Source: JARFUG01 sp050485365
GTDB lineage: Bacteria; Desulfobacterota; Desulfuromonadia; Desulfuromonadales; JACZKF01
DNA: 8,039 bases
Direction: 5' to 3'
Assembly: GCA_050485365.1 (NCBI GenBank)
Contig: JBJHBH010000113.1
Location: 1 to 8,039, forward strand
In this document: positions 6,544 through 8,039 of the stretch, one piece after another
Layout of the letters: every line of letters begins with the position of its first letter
How positions within the stretch are numbered: position 1 is the first letter of the stretch
Notes under the pieces: generated by a model
Seen by the model: only the letters and a program-made list of their open reading frames with translations
Database searches by the model: none
Told to the model about the DNA's origin: nothing
Made by a program: the position numbers and the translations under genes

Positions 6544-7458
6544 ATGCAGACGTCTTTCACACCCGCCTACCTCGGGCTTCCACCCGCCGAGCTTCGCGCG
6601 CGGGCACGCCGCGCCGAGGCCCACCTGCAGAGCTGCGATCTGTGCCCGCGCGCCTGCGGCGCCGCGCGCGGGCCGGGCTCATCGCCCCCGTGCCGCGTTG
6701 GCGCCAGGGCGATCGTCTACAGCTACGGTCCCCACCACGGCGAGGAGCGCCCCTTGAGCGGCATCCGCGGATCGGGGACGATCTTCTTCAGCGGGTGCAA
6801 TCTGGACTGCGTCTTTTGCCAGAACTGGGAGCTGAGCCGAGGGGGAGAGGGGCGGGAGGTTTCGGACGCCGAGCTCGCCGCGATGATGCTCGAGCTGCAG
6901 GAGCGGGGGTGCCACAACATCAATCTCGTCACCCCAAGTCACGTCGTCGCCCCGATCCTGGCGGCCCTCGCGCTGGCGGCCTCCGAGGGGCTGAGGCTCC
7001 CGCTGGTCTACAACACCGGAGGGTACGACACCCCTCACGCCCTGGCGCTGATGGACGGGGTGATCGACCTCTACATGCCGGACATGAAGTTCGCCGACTC
7101 GGCGACGGCCCGCCCCTTTGTCGGGGTCGACGACTACGCCGAGATCAACCGGGCGGCCGTCTCGGAGATGCATCGTCAGGTCGGCGACCTCGAGGTCGAC
7201 CCTTCGGGGATCGCGCGCCGCGGGCTGCTGGTGCGCCATCTGGTGCTGCCGCACAACGTCGCGGGGACCGACGTCGTCCTGGCCTTTGTGGCCCGCGAGA
7301 TCTCTGTGCGCACCTATCTCAACCTGATGGATCAGTACCGCCCCTGCTACCGGGCCGAGGCGTATCCCCCCCTCGACCGCCGCCCCACCCGGGCCGAGTT
7401 TCGCGAAGCGGTGGCGGCCGCCAGGGCTCTCGGGCTGACGCGGCTCGATCGCCCCTGA
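6544..7458 (+). CDS. pflX: PflX-like radical SAM protein (COG1313 type), substrate unknown
   Basis: This 304-residue protein has the radical SAM signature GCNLDCVFCQNWE, with CxxxCxxC at Cys85, Cys89 and Cys92 for the 4Fe-4S cluster that cleaves S-adenosylmethionine. Upstream lies CDLCPRAC (Cys31, Cys34, Cys38) with Cys50, a Cys-rich N-terminal motif typical of the PflX branch of pyruvate-formate-lyase-activase homologues. It may bind a second metal or cluster. Further family features are NINLVTPSHV (125-134), YNTGGYD, DLYMPDMKF and YLNLMDQY. The start ATG at 6544 follows GGGAG by 7 nt. Only 66 bp separate it from prc, and most of that is a strong hairpin, so expression by read-through or from a cryptic promoter is unresolved. 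No candidate glycyl-radical enzyme is adjacent, so a true activase role is unproven. The protein ends 21 bp from the convergent barrel gene. Confidence 0.9.
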   Translation: MQTSFTPAYLGLPPAELRARARRAEAHLQSCDLCPRACGAARGPGSSPPCRVGARAIVYSYGPHHGEERPLSGIRGSGTIFFSGCNLDCVFCQNWELSRGGEGREVSDAELAAMMLELQERGCHNINLVTPSHVVAPILAALALAASEGLRLPLVYNTGGYDTPHALALMDGVIDLYMPDMKFADSATARPFVGVDDYAEINRAAVSEMHRQVGDLEVDPSGIARRGLLVRHLVLPHNVAGTDVVLAFVAREISVRTYLNLMDQYRPCYRAEAYPPLDRRPTRAEFREAVAAARALGLTRLDRP

Positions 7459-7479
7459 CGACCTGGGCCGCACGGAACA

Positions 7480-8039
7480 CTAGCCGAGGGTCGAGCGCAG
7501 ATTCAGAAAGAGCCGGTATTCCTTGTTGGTCGGCAGGTGTTCGTACTCCCAGCTCCTCAACTGACCGTCGAGGGAGAGGGAGAGCCCGGGGCGCCCCGGC
7601 GTCGGGGGACGCAGGGTGCAGACGAGGTTGCCGCCGAAGGAGGTGCTGCGCTCCCATCGGCGGGCCGGCAGCTCCCGATAGGCGAACTGGGCGTTCCACC
7701 CTCCCCGCAGCCATTCCGGGACGAGCGTCACGTCCCCCTTGAGCCCCCAGCGGTGCATCCGGTACTCCTCGCCCCCGCTCTCCCTGTACCCGAATTCGGC
7801 GAACGGCGCCAGAAAGAGGCGCTGGGCGATGCGGGTCTCGGCCCGCAGGTTGACGCTGCGCTCGTCGGCGTCGCGCCACGGCGCGGTGTTGTCCTCGTAG
7901 GAGGTGAAGCGGTATCCCACCCCCCACTCCCAGTTCCTGCGGCTGAAATCGACGCGGTACTGCACCCGGGTGCGCTCGTCGTCGACGACTCCGTAGCGCA
8001 TATCGTCGGCGGCGTCGATGGGGCGACGATGATAACGGT
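7480..8039 (-). CDS. Probable outer-membrane beta-barrel protein, C-terminal part
   Basis: The minus-strand frame is open from the right edge to TAG at 7482-7480, giving about 185 visible residues; the true start lies outside. An internal ATG at 8001 is not taken as the start, because in-frame coding (RYHRRPIDAADD) continues upstream of it and no good ribosome binding site precedes it. The sequence alternates polar and hydrophobic residues in short strands separated by charged turns: RVQYRVDF, WEWGVGYRF, SVNLRAETRI, LFLAPFAEFGY, HRWGLKGDVTL, NAQFAYREL, LSLSLDGQLRSWEY and EYRLFLNLRSTLG. This is the pattern of a transmembrane beta-barrel. It lacks the usual terminal Phe/Trp, ending in Leu-Gly. 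I cannot name a family; a porin-like or exopolysaccharide-related barrel is possible. It converges on the radical SAM gene with no clear terminator in the 21-bp gap. Confidence 0.72.
   Translation of the reverse strand, partial: RYHRRPIDAADDMRYGVVDDERTRVQYRVDFSRRNWEWGVGYRFTSYEDNTAPWRDADERSVNLRAETRIAQRLFLAPFAEFGYRESGGEEYRMHRWGLKGDVTLVPEWLRGGWNAQFAYRELPARRWERSTSFGGNLVCTLRPPTPGRPGLSLSLDGQLRSWEYEHLPTNKEYRLFLNLRSTLG

Noticed and set aside
5140..6624. 494-codon minus-strand frame opposite prc
   Set aside because: It is antisense to the PDZ and catalytic domains of Prc and would cross the TTCG terminator hairpin; no family features.
6372..7742. 456-codon plus-strand frame spanning the end of prc, the radical SAM gene and the barrel gene
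   Set aside because: It crosses three supported genes and a terminator, and the product is Arg/Pro/Gly-rich noise.

Overview
The window is a GC-rich, densely coded bacterial chromosome segment. The gene content (a Prc-type tail protease, a PflX-type radical SAM protein, a DinG-family helicase, a PQQ-type sugar dehydrogenase tail and an outer-membrane barrel) points to a Gram-negative bacterium. My inference, from style and content only, is a member of the Desulfuromonadales/Geobacter-like group; no rRNA or other marker gene is present to prove it. I see no tRNA, rRNA, CRISPR array, prophage or intact insertion sequence.

Layout, left to right. (1) The 3' end of a PQQ-dependent sugar dehydrogenase-like gene (+, 1-566). 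(2) A 92-bp gap holding a near-ideal sigma70-type promoter (TTGCCC, 17 bp, TATAAT) and a Shine-Dalgarno that can fold into a small hairpin. (3) An 846-residue helicase gene (+, 659-3199), in which a RadC-like JAB/JAMM metalloenzyme domain is fused to the front of an iron-sulfur DinG/XPD-type helicase. (4) Facing it with an 8-bp gap, a two-gene minus-strand unit: a PRC-barrel protein (4035-3601), then a small HExxH zincin-like protein (3579-3208, GTG start). (5) A 309-bp divergent intergenic region with a minus-strand promoter, a plus-strand promoter, a paired 6-bp direct repeat and two hairpins. (6) prc, a periplasmic S41 protease (+, 4348-6477). (7) A 13-bp perfect stem with a TTCG loop, very close to the next start codon. 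(8) A PflX-like radical SAM gene (+, 6544-7458). (9) The C-terminal part of a probable outer-membrane beta-barrel protein (-, 7480 to the right edge).

Most genes look like ordinary chromosomal functions and do not form one obvious pathway. Prc and the barrel protein concern the envelope, the helicase concerns DNA repair, and the radical SAM enzyme has an unknown substrate. The most distinctive item is the JAB-DinG fusion. The JAB domain sits where many Firmicute DinG proteins carry a 3'-5' exonuclease domain, which suggests a metal-dependent enzyme coupled to an Fe-S helicase. The hairpin squeezed between prc and the radical SAM gene, and the uncharacterised PRC-barrel/zincin pair, are secondary points of interest.
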